Assembly (NCBI RefSeq): GCF_000317795.1
Contig: NC_019791.1
Location: forward strand, 248,001 to 312,000
Origin: Caldisphaera lagunensis DSM 15908
Lineage (GTDB): Archaea > Thermoproteota > Thermoprotei_A > Sulfolobales > Acidilobaceae
Direction of reading: 5' to 3'
DNA: 64,000 nt
In this document: one piece after another, positions 46,890 through 55,618 of the stretch
Numbering within the stretch: the stretch's first letter is position 1
Layout of the letters: each line of letters opens with the position of its first letter
Position numbers and translations under genes: made by a program
Notes under the pieces: generated by a model
Databases searched by the model: none
Told to the model about the DNA's origin: nothing
The model's input: the letters and a program-made list of their open reading frames with translations, nothing else

Positions 46890-47895
46890 AACGCTTAATA
46901 AAATAAGTGAAAAATACTTACTACTAATAGATTCATATATTTCAGATATACTTAAAGGAGAGCCTGAACTTCTTTATAAAGCTGCAATGCATCTCATAAA
47001 GGCAGGAGGAAAAAGATTAAGACCAATGATAACCCTTGCATCCTCAAAAGCTCTTGGAGGTGCAACAAGCGAAGCAAAGGCAGTATATTACGCATCTGCT
47101 GTAGAGATTTTACATAATTTCAGTCTAGTCCATGATGATATAATGGATAACGATGATTTTAGAAGAGGAATACCTACTGTTCATAAAGTATATGGAATTA
47201 ATTGGGCCCTATTAGCAGGAGATCTTATGTTTTCATATGCATTCTTGACACCATATTTGGCTATTAAATCAGGTGCGAATGAAAAGGAAGTATCAAGAGC
47301 TGTGGAAGTTATAGCAGAAGGCTCTAAGAAAATTGCTGAAGGACAAGGATATGATATCCTTTTCGAAAAAACATGGGATGTTGATGAAAAAGATTATCTT
47401 AAAATGATATACCTTAAAACAGGTGCACTTATAGAAGCATCTTCAAAATTAGGCGGTATTGCATCTAACTCTAATGATGAGATAATCGAGCTTCTTGGGG
47501 AATATGGTAGATTTACTGGTTTAGCATTTCAAATAAAAGATGATATATTGGGAGTTTTTGGGGATCCAGAAAAAACAGGAAAACCAGTTTATAATGATCT
47601 AAGAAGGGGTAAGAAAACCATTTTAGTATTATATGCAACAAGTAGAAAGAAAGAATGGAAGGAATTTTTCATGAAGCTTTTTACTGGAAATCAAAGCGAT
47701 GAAGAAATAAAGGAGGCAGCAGATATAATAAAGGAATCAGGCTCCTTAAAATATGCAGAAGAATTAGCGAAAAATTATTACAATAATGCCTTAGAAAAAC
47801 TTAATTCTATTGAAACTCTTGGTATTATAAAAGATGAAGAATCTTTTAAAGCGCTTAAAGAACTTGCAGAATTTTCAATTAATAGAGATAAATAG
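46879..47895 (+). CDS. Geranylgeranyl diphosphate synthase
   Basis: This 338-residue trans-prenyltransferase extends DMAPP with IPP to the C20 (or longer) chain of archaeal ether lipids. It shows GGKRLRPMI, the first Asp-rich motif LVHDDIMDND, KTGALIEASSKLGG and the second Asp-rich motif FQIKDDILGVFGD. GGAGG at 46863-46867 precedes ATG 46879, inside the fni gene (11-bp overlap), so translation is coupled. GluRS begins 12 bp downstream. The exact chain length is not certain from sequence. Confidence 0.95.
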   Translation: MSYETLNKISEKYLLLIDSYISDILKGEPELLYKAAMHLIKAGGKRLRPMITLASSKALGGATSEAKAVYYASAVEILHNFSLVHDDIMDNDDFRRGIPTVHKVYGINWALLAGDLMFSYAFLTPYLAIKSGANEKEVSRAVEVIAEGSKKIAEGQGYDILFEKTWDVDEKDYLKMIYLKTGALIEASSKLGGIASNSNDEIIELLGEYGRFTGLAFQIKDDILGVFGDPEKTGKPVYNDLRRGKKTILVLYATSRKKEWKEFFMKLFTGNQSDEEIKEAADIIKESGSLKYAEELAKNYYNNALEKLNSIETLGIIKDEESFKALKELAEFSINRDK

Positions 47896-47907
47896 GGGAA
47901 GCAAAAA

Positions 47908-49611
47908 TTGAGCGAGGAGTTAGAAAGTTTAGTTTGGAAATATACTTTACTAAATGCAATTGAACATAATGGTAAGGCACAAACGAATAGCGTTATGTCA
48001 ATGATATTAGGGGAAAGAAGCGATTTAAGACAAAAAGCAAAAGAAATATCAAAATTGGTTAGCCTGTATATAGAAAAAGTTAACAAGATGAGCTTAGAAG
48101 AACAGAAGAAAGAAATAGAATCCTTAGGATTAAAGATAGAATCTAAAAAGAAAGAGAAAATAGAAGAAAAAACATTACCGCCTTTACCTAATGCTGAAAT
48201 TGGAAAAGTTGTAACAAGGTTTGCACCAAATCCTGATTTCGTTATCCATATTGGTAATGCAAGACCGGCAATATTAAGTTATGAATATGCAAAAATGTAT
48301 AATGGGAAAATGATATTAAGATTTGAAGATACAGACCCTAGAACAAAAACTCCAATAAAGGAGGCGTATGATTTAATAAGGGAGGACCTAAAATGGCTAG
48401 GAGTAAAACCTGATGAAGAATACATACAAAGCAAAAGACTTGATATTTTTTATGAAGTAGCAAAGGAGATGATAAAAAAAGGTTGTGCATATGTAGATAA
48501 ATCTGGGGATGAAGGTAAAAAGTTACTTTCTAATGGTATCGCACCTCCAAATAGAAAATCAAGTCCAGAAGAAAATATGGAAGAATTTGAAAAAATGCTA
48601 GGAAATTATTACAAGGAAGGAGAAGCAGTATTAAGAATTAAAACAGATGTTAATCATCCAAACCCAAGTATAAGAGATTGGATAGCATTCAGAATAATAG
48701 ATACATCATCTCATCCACATCCAATTGTAGGAGATAAATATGTATTATGGCCAACATATAACTTTGCAGTTAGCGTTGATGATCATTTATTGGGTATAAC
48801 TCATGTATTAAGGGGTAAAGAACATGAGCTTAACACAATGAAACAAGAATATGTATATAAATGCATGAATTGGAATATGCCTAACTACATTCACTTTGGA
48901 AGATTAAAGCTAGAAGGCTTTATAATGAGCAAAAGTTATATAAGAAAAATCATGTCAGAAAATCCAGGAAATTTCTTAGGATATGATGATCCAAGATTTG
49001 GGACAATTTCAGGGTTAAGAAGAAGGGGGATCCTACCAGAATCAATAAAAGAAGTTATATTAGAAGTTGGAATAAAAATAGGAGATGCAAAATTAAGTTG
49101 GACAAATTTAGCTTCCGTAAATAGGAAGAAGCTGGACCCCATGGCTGATAGACTTATGTTTGTCGCTAATCCAGTAAAAATAACTGTTGAGCAGCCTTCA
49201 TGTATTGAAGCCAAAATTCCATTGCATCCAGATAAACCGGAAAAATATAGAATAATAAAGGTATGCAATGGTGATGAAGTATACATTGATGAAAATGATT
49301 TAAAATTGAAAAGGTTTAGACTTATGGAATTAGGAAACTATGAACATAAAGATGGTGTATTAAAATTCGTGAGCAAGGATATACAAGATGCTAGAAAAGA
49401 AAAGTTACAAATAATTCATTGGGTTTTAGCTAAAGATTCTAAAAAAATGCTAATTAGGGAACCAGAAGGACTTCAATTCAAAGACTACAATGGGGTAGTA
49501 GAAAATTATATAATCAATTACAATAAAAATGCCAGACTTCAATTTTTGAGGTTCGGATTTATAATAATTGATAGCATTGATCCATTAGTTGGATTTTTGA
49601 CTCACAAATAA
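47908..49611 (+). CDS. gltX: Glutamyl-tRNA synthetase (archaeal GlxRS type)
   Basis: This 567-residue class I synthetase charges tRNA-Glu (and perhaps tRNA-Gln for later amidation). It has the HIGH-like motif VIHIGNARPA, LRFEDTDPR, the KMSKS-like IMSKSYIRK and a C-terminal beta-barrel anticodon-binding region, as in archaeal enzymes. An N-terminal helical extension of about 90 residues precedes the catalytic core, usual in archaea. TTG 47908 has GGGGAAG upstream. It is the last gene of the fni-GGPPS-gltX cluster. Confidence 0.96.
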   Translation: MSEELESLVWKYTLLNAIEHNGKAQTNSVMSMILGERSDLRQKAKEISKLVSLYIEKVNKMSLEEQKKEIESLGLKIESKKKEKIEEKTLPPLPNAEIGKVVTRFAPNPDFVIHIGNARPAILSYEYAKMYNGKMILRFEDTDPRTKTPIKEAYDLIREDLKWLGVKPDEEYIQSKRLDIFYEVAKEMIKKGCAYVDKSGDEGKKLLSNGIAPPNRKSSPEENMEEFEKMLGNYYKEGEAVLRIKTDVNHPNPSIRDWIAFRIIDTSSHPHPIVGDKYVLWPTYNFAVSVDDHLLGITHVLRGKEHELNTMKQEYVYKCMNWNMPNYIHFGRLKLEGFIMSKSYIRKIMSENPGNFLGYDDPRFGTISGLRRRGILPESIKEVILEVGIKIGDAKLSWTNLASVNRKKLDPMADRLMFVANPVKITVEQPSCIEAKIPLHPDKPEKYRIIKVCNGDEVYIDENDLKLKRFRLMELGNYEHKDGVLKFVSKDIQDARKEKLQIIHWVLAKDSKKMLIREPEGLQFKDYNGVVENYIINYNKNARLQFLRFGFIIIDSIDPLVGFLTHK

Positions 49612-49704
49612 CAACTATTTTCATAAATATTAATAGATATATAAAGGAAAACTTTCAAATTAAATTTTAATAATTCTATATTCTAATTATAGGTAGGAGA
49701 AAAA

Positions 49705-50388
49705 TTGATACCTCAGGCAGGTTTGGGCAATCAAATAATATACCTAAACATAAATGCCATTTTGTATCTAATTAGTGGTATTGTTGCACTATCAGTTAGT
49801 TATGTTTCTTTCAAGTATAGCAAAATTATAGAAGAATCACTTTTAAACTATATAAGTTTCGGTTTTATATTGTTAGGCCTAGGTTTAGTTATACAAGGAT
49901 CTCTAATGATTTTACTTTCATTTAATATAGCTAGGTTTTCTGAAAATATAAAAACAATTTATATATCATCTGTTATGTATCTAATATTACAGGTTATAGC
50001 TTACATAATAATAAGTGTTGGCTATTCCAAAAAAGCTTATTGGAATTCTGGAGAGGCTTTAATTTCAATAATATTTACTAAAAAAAGGGAATATTTTTTA
50101 TTGGGTGCATATATATTTGATGCATCTCAAATAATCATTATTTTTCTGCTAAGTTTAATCGTTTTTACTGGATATTTGGTCCATATGAAGAATAAGAATA
50201 CGTTTTCATTACTAGTATTAATAGCGTTTTCATTAATGTTGATCTCTCATATAACTTATTTACTTTCTTCATTAATGTTTTCAATAGATGATTATTTCAT
50301 AGCAAATATTATACAATTTCTTGGATTCCTATCATTATTAATATTTTTAATAAGGAGTGGTCATATTGGTAGAACAGAAGAAAAATAG
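49705..50388 (+). CDS. Seven-helix membrane protein paired with a winged-helix protein
   Basis: This 227-residue protein has about seven hydrophobic helices spread evenly, with short loops, and I do not recognise the family. AGGAG lies 6-7 nt before TTG 49705. The next gene, a winged-helix protein, starts inside its end (23-bp overlap), so the two are coupled. The layout (polytopic protein plus small DNA-binding protein) suggests a membrane sensor and its regulator, but this is inference. Confidence 0.75.
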   Translation: MIPQAGLGNQIIYLNINAILYLISGIVALSVSYVSFKYSKIIEESLLNYISFGFILLGLGLVIQGSLMILLSFNIARFSENIKTIYISSVMYLILQVIAYIIISVGYSKKAYWNSGEALISIIFTKKREYFLLGAYIFDASQIIIIFLLSLIVFTGYLVHMKNKNTFSLLVLIAFSLMLISHITYLLSSLMFSIDDYFIANIIQFLGFLSLLIFLIRSGHIGRTEEK

Positions 50389-50650
50389 ATCAAGAGTTAA
50401 AATATACTTAGATATCTTAGAAACGATAGAAAAAGAAGAAAAAGCAAGATTAACTAGAATTATGTATAATGCGAATATTCCATATGATAGATTATTAAAA
50501 TATATTGATGAGCTAAAACAAAAGGAAATCATTAATGAAATAGTAGATAATGATAGCAGATATTATGTTTTAACTAATAAAGGGAAAGAATTTGTTAAAG
50601 AATTAAAAAAAATCGAGTCATTCTTGAGAGGATTTGGTCTTAATCTCTAA
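50366..50650 (+). CDS. Winged-helix DNA-binding protein
   Basis: This 94-residue protein has a winged-helix pattern: SRVKIYLDILETIEK, LTRIMYNANIPYDRLLKYIDELKQK as the helix-turn-helix, and a wing DNDSRYYVLTNKGKEF. It resembles archaeal HTH_45/ArnR1-like winged helices. TTG 50366 is preferred over GTG 50357 since AAGGAG at about 50351-50356 is then correctly placed. It overlaps the end of the upstream seven-helix membrane-protein gene, so both are made together. Targets are unknown. Confidence 0.82.
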   Translation: MVEQKKNRSRVKIYLDILETIEKEEKARLTRIMYNANIPYDRLLKYIDELKQKEIINEIVDNDSRYYVLTNKGKEFVKELKKIESFLRGFGLNL

Positions 50651-50915
50651 ATTCCCAAACGTCTAAATGATGTGACCTTTAGTTATAGTTTTTTCACGAT
50701 TAAATACTGAAGAATAATTGTAAAATAAATATAAAGATAGTATTTATTTATGAAGTAAAAAGAATAAAAAAAGTAAATCTAAATCCAATGAATCCTAAGA
50801 GAATCTTCCTTTAAAGATGAAAGAGTTTGTGCATTACATAATATCTTTGGAAAAGTTGGCTCAAAATACAACAATTTCTCTTAATAAAAGTTCTTATTAG
50901 TATTATAATATATGA

Positions 50916-51821
50916 TCATAAGAATTCTGGTTCTCTATGTTTTATGAATGTTCCATTAGATAATTCCAAAAATGCCTGTTCCAATTGTTCTTGCGTGTTC
51001 ATTACTATTGGTCCATACCAAGCTACTCTTTCCTTTATTGGTTTCCCTGCTAATAACAAAAACCTAACCCCCATATCACCAGCTTTTACATCAATCTGTT
51101 CCCCTTCTTCTGAAAGTACATATGCTCTATAGCTATCTATTCTCATTCCATTTAATAACCCATATCCTACAAATGGGTAAATTATTGCTTTGAATCCAGG
51201 CTTTACACTATAGGAAAACGAAGCTTCAGGTTCTAAATTAACATCCATATATATTGGCTCAATATAGTTTGATGCCTTTAGCCCCCCATAATTTAATGCA
51301 CCTTCATAATTCTTATACTTACCTGCAATAACTTTAACCTTGCCACCTTCATCCAAGTCTACTGAAGGAATTGAATCTGGTTTTATGCTTCTATACGCAG
51401 GTCTTGTCATTTTTAAACTAGCCGGTAAGTTAATCCATAATTGAAAACCTGATACAGTATTATCTTTAAGCAATGAAATTCTATCTTCAAAGGGTTTTGG
51501 CATTTCTTGATGAAATATTCCACTTCCAGCAGTCATCCATTGTATTTCTCCGGGTCTTATTATGCCCCTATTACCTTCACTATCTTCATGCTCCACAGTT
51601 CCATTAAGCATATATGTTACAGTTTCTATACCCCTATGAGGGTGCCAAGGAAAACCCATGATATAATCCTCTGGATTAGACGATCCAAAATTATCCAAAA
51701 GAAGAAAAGGATCAGTATATGTTACAGATCTCATTCCTCCAAATACCCTTTTTAATTTAACTCCAGCTCCATCATAGGTTTCTTTAGCTGTATATATTAT
51801 GTTTATTCTTTTTCTCTCCAT
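50916..51821 (-). CDS. Pirin family protein
   Basis: This 301-residue double-cupin protein matches pirin: LDNFGSSNPEDYIMGFPWHPHRGIETVTYML in pieces, HEDSEGNRG, and IQWMTAGSGIFHQEMP, with the His/Glu metal ligands in the N-terminal cupin. Some pirins have quercetinase activity or act as regulators. ATG 51821 is chosen because AGGTGA lies 5 nt upstream on the reverse strand; GTG 51830 falls within that site. The 265-bp region 50651-50915 downstream holds no supported gene. Confidence 0.94.
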   Translation of the reverse strand: MERKRINIIYTAKETYDGAGVKLKRVFGGMRSVTYTDPFLLLDNFGSSNPEDYIMGFPWHPHRGIETVTYMLNGTVEHEDSEGNRGIIRPGEIQWMTAGSGIFHQEMPKPFEDRISLLKDNTVSGFQLWINLPASLKMTRPAYRSIKPDSIPSVDLDEGGKVKVIAGKYKNYEGALNYGGLKASNYIEPIYMDVNLEPEASFSYSVKPGFKAIIYPFVGYGLLNGMRIDSYRAYVLSEEGEQIDVKAGDMGVRFLLLAGKPIKERVAWYGPIVMNTQEQLEQAFLELSNGTFIKHREPEFL

Positions 51822-52028
51822 TGAGTTCACCTAAAATCATTTTCACTTATACAACCAGTGTTTTTAAAACTTTGTAATAATTTTAGAAGTCTACTTTTAA
51901 AGACCTATTAATCTTATTTAGGTTTGAATTAAAATAAAATTATAAAAGTGAATATTAAATGCTCTAAAGAAAATTACAAAGAATTTTACAAATAATTCGT
52001 TTTTAACTCTTAATAATTTATTATATAA

Positions 52029-52036
52029 TTTATAAA
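52029..52036 (+). promoter_or_regulatory. TATA box of the sulfoquinovose operon
   Basis: TTTATAAA is centred about 30 nt before ATG 52062, so transcription should start at or within a few bases of that codon, giving a leaderless message for the small gene at 52062. No other promoter-like box lies nearer to the agl3 start at 52157. Confidence 0.6.
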
Positions 52037-52061
52037 CTTTTTATTATCAATAAAAACTATT

Positions 52062-52157
52062 ATGGATAACAGGATTAGGATAGACGCTTTGTCTATACTA
52101 CCTGTACTGACTAGTATAAATTTGATATATTTAACAACTATTCTGGGAGCAAAATAA
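52062..52157 (+). CDS. 31-residue hydrophobic small protein/leader peptide upstream of agl3
   Basis: ATG 52062 opens a 31-codon frame ending TAA at 52155-52157, whose last A is the first base of the agl3 start (TAATG). The peptide begins MDNRIRID and continues as one hydrophobic stretch of about 22 residues ending LTTILGAK, so it could be a single-pass membrane protein. The TATA box at 52029 fits leaderless translation of it. The coding interval includes a 6-bp hairpin ATAGAC/GTCTAT (52080-52096). It may be a real microprotein or a leader peptide tuning agl3 translation. No homologue is known to me. Confidence 0.55.
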   Translation: MDNRIRIDALSILPVLTSINLIYLTTILGAK

Positions 52158-53440
52158 TGAAAGGACCAATAATAATATTTGGGGCTGATGGTTATATAGG
52201 ATGGCCATTAGCATTACATTTAGGAGTAAAGTATGATATACCAATAATATTAGCTGATAATTTTTCTACTAGAGCATTAGTAAAATCAGTTAAATCTGAT
52301 TCATTAACACCCATAAAATCTATGTCAGAAAGACTGAAGGCTTATGAAGAAACTTTTGGTAAAGATAATTTAATTTTTGAGCCTGTAGATGCAAGGGATC
52401 CTGAACAAGTTGATCACTTAATTTCAAAATATAAGCCTGAGGCTGTCGTACATCTAGCTCAGCAGAGAAGTGCACCATTTAGTATGATTGATCAAGAACA
52501 TGTATTATATACTGAAGTTAATAACGTAGTTGCAAACTTAAACATAATGTTCTCTATGATAAGGCATACCCCAGGAGCTCATTTACTCAAGATGGGTTCG
52601 ATGGGAGAATATGGAACTCCTAATATTGAAATAACTGAAGGAGATATAGAAATAGAATATAAAAACAGAAAAACCAAAGTGATGTTTCCAAGAATGGGCC
52701 AAAGCTATTATCATTTAACAAAAATTTTTGACACATATAACTTGATTTTATCCAATAAGCTACATGGAATTAGGGCAACAGATGTAATGCAAGGTGTAGT
52801 TTATGGAACAAGAACTGATGAAATAGTTAATGAGGCGTTGGAGACAAGATTTGATTTTGATTCTACATGGGGTACTGTTATTAACAAATATGTTGTTCAA
52901 GCAGTTGTATTGAATGAATTACTTTTATATGGAAAAGGGAAGCAAACTAGAGGATTTTTATCATTATATGATAGCATAAACGCATTAACTTTATTGTTAG
53001 AAAACCCACCTAAAGAAGGGCAATACAGAGTTGTCAATCAATTGGATGAAATATATAATACAACAGAACTTGCAGAAAAAGTCATTGAAATAGCTAATGA
53101 GTTTGGAATAAAACCAAAGATAAGGACAATAGAAAATCCAAGAGTCGAGGCTGAAGATCATTTTTATGCTGTAGAACATAAAATATTACCATCTTTGGGA
53201 TTTTACAGAAAGAAGAATATAAAAGATGTAATAAGAGAAATATTTGAAACTGTGATAAAATATAAATATAGAGCTGAATATGCTAAAGATCTTATTTATC
53301 CTACAGTAAAATGGAAAAATCTCAAAGATATGAAATCTTCAATTTTCCCAATGCCAGAGCAATATATGAAAGTATTAAGCAGGTCAGAAATTTTGAAGTA
53401 CTTTGCACCTTCAATAGAGGTTTCATTAGGCGATATATGA
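52157..53440 (+). CDS. agl3: UDP-sulfoquinovose synthase (Agl3/SQD1 type)
   Basis: This 427-residue extended-SDR enzyme converts UDP-glucose and sulfite to UDP-sulfoquinovose, the donor for sulfonated N-glycans in Sulfolobales. It has the NAD-binding IIFGADGYIGWPLALHL, VVHLAQQRSAPFSM, LLKMGSMGEYGTPN, the YYHLTK catalytic Tyr-Lys and a DVMQGVVYGTRTDE sequence. GGGAG at 52145-52149 is 7 nt before ATG 52157. It overlaps the small gene upstream by one base and the glycosyltransferase downstream by 4 bases (ATGA), so translation along the operon is coupled. Confidence 0.93.
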   Translation: MKGPIIIFGADGYIGWPLALHLGVKYDIPIILADNFSTRALVKSVKSDSLTPIKSMSERLKAYEETFGKDNLIFEPVDARDPEQVDHLISKYKPEAVVHLAQQRSAPFSMIDQEHVLYTEVNNVVANLNIMFSMIRHTPGAHLLKMGSMGEYGTPNIEITEGDIEIEYKNRKTKVMFPRMGQSYYHLTKIFDTYNLILSNKLHGIRATDVMQGVVYGTRTDEIVNEALETRFDFDSTWGTVINKYVVQAVVLNELLLYGKGKQTRGFLSLYDSINALTLLLENPPKEGQYRVVNQLDEIYNTTELAEKVIEIANEFGIKPKIRTIENPRVEAEDHFYAVEHKILPSLGFYRKKNIKDVIREIFETVIKYKYRAEYAKDLIYPTVKWKNLKDMKSSIFPMPEQYMKVLSRSEILKYFAPSIEVSLGDI

Positions 53441-54492
53441 TGAAAGTAATGTTAGTATCAGAAATAGATGGTAGAACAAATAGATTAAGAAGAGGCCCAT
53501 ATCTTAGATATAAGTTTCATCCAAATAACATAGAATATACAATATTTTATGATATTATTCCACCATTTAAAAAAGCATCCCAATATGAATATAATAAAGA
53601 TACTATGATTGCTACCTTATCGCGATTAATTTTAAAGGGTATATCTCAACCTATCCCTAAAGATGAGAAAATAATCCATTCATTCTTCTGGAACTTTTAT
53701 TTATATTCAAAACCATGGGTTCATGAAAATGATGAGAGTCCGAGCCAATTTTTAGATCAATATTATGGAGGTAAGGGATTTACGTATAACGTAGCTCTCG
53801 ATTTCCTAACATATTATTTAAATTCATCACCTTGCAGAGCTATTATAACATGGTCCGAATGGGCAAGAAAAGGCTTTATTAAAGATGGAGTTGATTCATC
53901 AAAAGTTGTTGTAATACCTCCACCAATGCAAATAAATTCAGAAAAAAGGATTAATCATAGAGATATTAACATATTGTTTATAGGAAGAGATTTCATTAGA
54001 AAGGGGGGAGATATAGCATTAAAAGTATTTTTAAAGCTTGCAAAGGAATTTGATAATATAAATCTGTTTTATGTAGGTCCTATACCTGGGAATATAAAGA
54101 AAATTGTTAATAACCATAAAAATATTTATCACTATGAAAAACTGAGCGATGATGAACTTTATAACAAAATAATGCCACTATCTGATATAACATTTTTACC
54201 CACTAGATACGATGCTTATGCTCTGACAATATTAGAATCAATGTCGTATGGAATACCTGTTGTGTCATCTAACATAAATTCTATAAATGAGACAATTACT
54301 CATGGAAATAACGGATTTGTTGGCAACTATGAAGAGGAATATGAAAAATATATTTCTGTTTTAATTACCAATGAGAATATTAGAAAATCTTTTTCAGAAA
54401 ACAGCGTACAAGCTATTAAAGAAAGACATGATCCGGTAATAATAGGAAATGAATTGATTAAGGTTTATGAAAATGTAATATCAGGGTTTTAA
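53437..54492 (+). CDS. Family 4 glycosyltransferase
   Basis: This 351-residue GT-B protein has a C-terminal donor-binding domain with VIPPPMQINSE, ILFIGRDFIRKGGDIAL, then LPTRYDAYALTILESMSYGIPVVSS in pieces, typical of GT4 transferases. The likely start is ATG 53437 (or ATG 53440), overlapping the agl3 stop as ATGA; the preceding in-frame bases belong to agl3. Given its place directly after the sulfoquinovose synthase, transfer of sulfoquinovose or a neighbouring sugar to a glycan is a reasonable inference. There is no membrane segment. Confidence 0.87.
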   Translation: MMKVMLVSEIDGRTNRLRRGPYLRYKFHPNNIEYTIFYDIIPPFKKASQYEYNKDTMIATLSRLILKGISQPIPKDEKIIHSFFWNFYLYSKPWVHENDESPSQFLDQYYGGKGFTYNVALDFLTYYLNSSPCRAIITWSEWARKGFIKDGVDSSKVVVIPPPMQINSEKRINHRDINILFIGRDFIRKGGDIALKVFLKLAKEFDNINLFYVGPIPGNIKKIVNNHKNIYHYEKLSDDELYNKIMPLSDITFLPTRYDAYALTILESMSYGIPVVSSNINSINETITHGNNGFVGNYEEEYEKYISVLITNENIRKSFSENSVQAIKERHDPVIIGNELIKVYENVISGF

Positions 54493-54496
54493 CTTT

Positions 54497-55618
54497 ATGA
54501 GAAGGAATAACATAGGCTTTTTGTTCTTATCAACATCAATTGTAAGATTTTCTTCTATAATAGCTCAATCTGTAATTCCTTTATATATTAATTCATTCAT
54601 AGCATCATCAAAACTTATTTCTATAGCGATAGCATTGTTATGGATATCCAATGGAGTAGGATCCTTATTTTCAATATATTTTAAAAAAATACATAATTTT
54701 CTAATAATAAGCTTTTCATTAACATCTCTAGGATTCTTATTTTTAGTTTTTAATAATAATTATTTTCAAATATACATCTCAATAATATTAATAGGGGTAG
54801 GACTAGGCTCAATATCCATATTACTAGCGCCTTCAATGCACCAGGCAAACAATAAGTTTGAAGGTATCGGTCTTTACTCGTTTGCCTTATCAATGGGTCT
54901 TATACTTGGCACTTTATTTTCATCAATAATCTTAACATATTTATCATTTAAGTTCATATTTATTTCTACAATTCTTTTATTAGTAAGTCCATTGATTTTT
55001 ACTCTTAAAAATAAATATAATCCTATAGATATTAATATAAAATTTAAAATAAATAATTTATTTTCAATAATCCAAAACAAAAAATTTTTAAAATATTTAA
55101 CCTTTAATTTCATTTATTCTCTAATATTGCCCTTAATAATTTCATACTGGGGAATATATGAAACAAAAACAATAGGTTTAAAGCCAAATTTAGTAATGAT
55201 TTCCCTTTTTTTATTATTTATTTTATCATCATTAATAAGATTTGCATTAATAAAAATCAACGAAAAGGGTTTAATTAAAATGGAAATATTAGCAATTGCT
55301 ATACTTCCATTGATATTTATTTTTTTAAATACAAATAATTTAATATTAAATATTACTGGACTTTTATTATTTTCAATACCGCATTCAGTTTTATATCCTT
55401 CCTTTTTGTATAAGGCGTTTAACTCTTTAGATAAAAATAATGTTGTTATCGGTAATATGATTTTTTCTACATCTTCTGGAGCTGGAGAATTTCTATCGCC
55501 ATTAATTGCTTTAACAATTATTACTTACTTTAATATAAGCAAATTATTTTTATTTACATTGCCAATTCCAATTTTGCTTTTAATTTTCTATTTGCTTGCT
55601 TATAATAGTAAGGTGTGA
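54497..55618 (+). CDS. MFS transporter, 373 aa (sulfoquinovose operon)
   Basis: This protein has about 12 membrane helices and is very Ile/Leu/Phe rich, with an internal loop containing LKNKYNPIDINIKFKINN. It has no obvious sugar-porter motif and is atypical for named subfamilies. It starts 4 bp after the glycosyltransferase and its end overlaps the next MFS gene (GTGTGA region) by 4 bp. Its place in this operon suggests transport of a glycan precursor, sulfonate or sulfite, but nothing in the sequence proves this. Confidence 0.75.
   Translation: MRRNNIGFLFLSTSIVRFSSIIAQSVIPLYINSFIASSKLISIAIALLWISNGVGSLFSIYFKKIHNFLIISFSLTSLGFLFLVFNNNYFQIYISIILIGVGLGSISILLAPSMHQANNKFEGIGLYSFALSMGLILGTLFSSIILTYLSFKFIFISTILLLVSPLIFTLKNKYNPIDINIKFKINNLFSIIQNKKFLKYLTFNFIYSLILPLIISYWGIYETKTIGLKPNLVMISLFLLFILSSLIRFALIKINEKGLIKMEILAIAILPLIFIFLNTNNLILNITGLLLFSIPHSVLYPSFLYKAFNSLDKNNVVIGNMIFSTSSGAGEFLSPLIALTIITYFNISKLFLFTLPIPILLLIFYLLAYNSKV

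Noticed and set aside
50664-50711. Possible C/D-box sRNA (ATGATGT ... CTGA) in the 50651-50915 gap
   Set aside because: The C-box-like TGATGT is imperfect, no convincing D'/C' pair or terminal stem is visible, and such short motifs arise easily by chance.
53311-53436. N-terminal extension of the GT4 gene
   Set aside because: It overlaps the end of agl3 in another frame and does not look like a GT4 start; ATG 53437 sits at the ATGA overlap.
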